Shown: one piece after another, positions 63,830 to 64,000 of the stretch
Position numbering within the stretch: the stretch's first letter is position 1
Layout of the letters: the number at the start of each line of letters is the position of its first letter
The notes under the pieces: generated by a model
Database searches by the model: none
What the model was told of the DNA's origin: nothing
The model's input: only the letters and a program-made list of their open reading frames with translations
Position numbers and translations under genes: made by a program
Assembly: GCA_965248935.1 (NCBI GenBank)
Contig: OZ252214.1
Location: 1,488,001-1,552,000, forward strand
DNA: 64,000 nt
DNA from: G032773895 sp965248935
GTDB taxonomy: Bacteria > Pseudomonadota > Gammaproteobacteria > Pseudomonadales > Cellvibrionaceae
Direction of reading: 5' to 3'

Positions 63830-64000
63830 TTAAATATTTTTTAACAGAGAAACCATTTCTAAGGCTGTCTCCGCTGCTTCACAACCTTTATTCCCAGCTT
63901 TGGTTCCCGAGCGCTCTACCGCTTGTTCAATGCTATCGACAGTCAATACACCAAAAGCTATGGGGATGCCCGTATTTAAAGAAACTTGCGCCAAACCTTT
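63830..64000 (-). CDS. ribH: 6,7-dimethyl-8-ribityllumazine synthase, C-terminal part
   Basis: The minus strand from the right edge reads KGLAQVSLNTGIPIAFGVLT, DSIEQAVERSGTKAGNKGCEAAETALEMVSLLKNI and a stop at 63830. This is the C-terminal third of RibH, the penultimate enzyme of riboflavin synthesis. The gene is cut by the window edge. It lies 24 bases before nusB. Confidence 0.94.
   Translation of the reverse strand, partial: KGLAQVSLNTGIPIAFGVLTVDSIEQAVERSGTKAGNKGCEAAETALEMVSLLKNI

Overview
The window looks like a chromosome segment of a moderately AT-rich, marine-type gammaproteobacterium of the Cellvibrionales (Saccharophagus/Teredinibacter/Agarilytica-like). The grounds are secreted chitinases with polyserine linkers, the gammaproteobacterial gene order ribH-nusB-thiL-pgpA, a large set of cytoplasmic CheB/CheR and HAMP signalling proteins, and RhlE, YaeQ and RsuA homologues. 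This is inference from gene content; no rRNA or tRNA gene was found.

Left part (1-30.4 kb) is a plastic accessory region framed by GH18 chitinase genes. Two intact paralogous chitinases (800-2254 and 28562-30037) bracket it, and at least four chitinase remnants lie inside (10457-10703, 23770-23870, 27564-27664, 27930-28038). Between them are: (a) a decaying type I restriction-modification operon in the order hsdR (frameshifted), dinD, hsdS (second target-recognition domain deleted), a PrrC/RloC-like AAA ATPase with a possible anticodon-nuclease triad, hsdM; (b) a type VI secretion effector module with a DUF2169 adaptor, a TIGR02270 HEAT-like protein, a ketosynthase-like pseudoenzyme, a DUF4150 PAAR-like protein, an unrecognised protein and a DUF2235/Tle1-type lipase; (c) a duplicated, start-damaged PAAR-WHH nuclease effector with its SUKH immunity gene, followed by a MITE; (d) IS and RAYT remnants; (e) an AbiEi/AbiEii pair with two matching palindromic operators and an MNT-HEPN protein, this cassette lying between 101-bp direct repeats made of chitinase 3' ends.

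Middle part (30.4-48 kb) is a single-strand (minus) signalling cluster: stand-alone CheR, a soluble hybrid kinase with seven HAMP-type units, two single-domain response regulators, a CheB-CheR-PAS-kinase fusion, a CheB-CheR-PAS-receiver fusion and a GGDEF-EAL protein. There is no cheA, cheW or chemoreceptor, so this is probably not a flagellar chemotaxis operon but a cytosolic phosphorelay/methylation/c-di-GMP network. IS256 and IS5-type transposase remnants lie in its gaps.

Right part (49.4-64 kb) is mostly ordinary core genome: DCC/DUF4166 protein, yaeQ, rsuA, a lipoprotein, rhlE, an endonuclease/exonuclease/phosphatase protein, an ECF sigma factor with a membrane VWA protein, a CDGSH-glutamate-synthase-like fusion, ribA, a retropepsin-like protease, and pgpA-thiL-nusB-ribH.

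The best candidates for something new are the orphan PAAR effector cassette sharing a conserved junction with the intact PAAR gene, the unrecognised gene at 15865-16932, the chitinase-repeat-bounded AbiE/HEPN cassette with operators overlapping the antitoxin start, and the restriction operon in which R and S are broken while the ATPase and M are intact.
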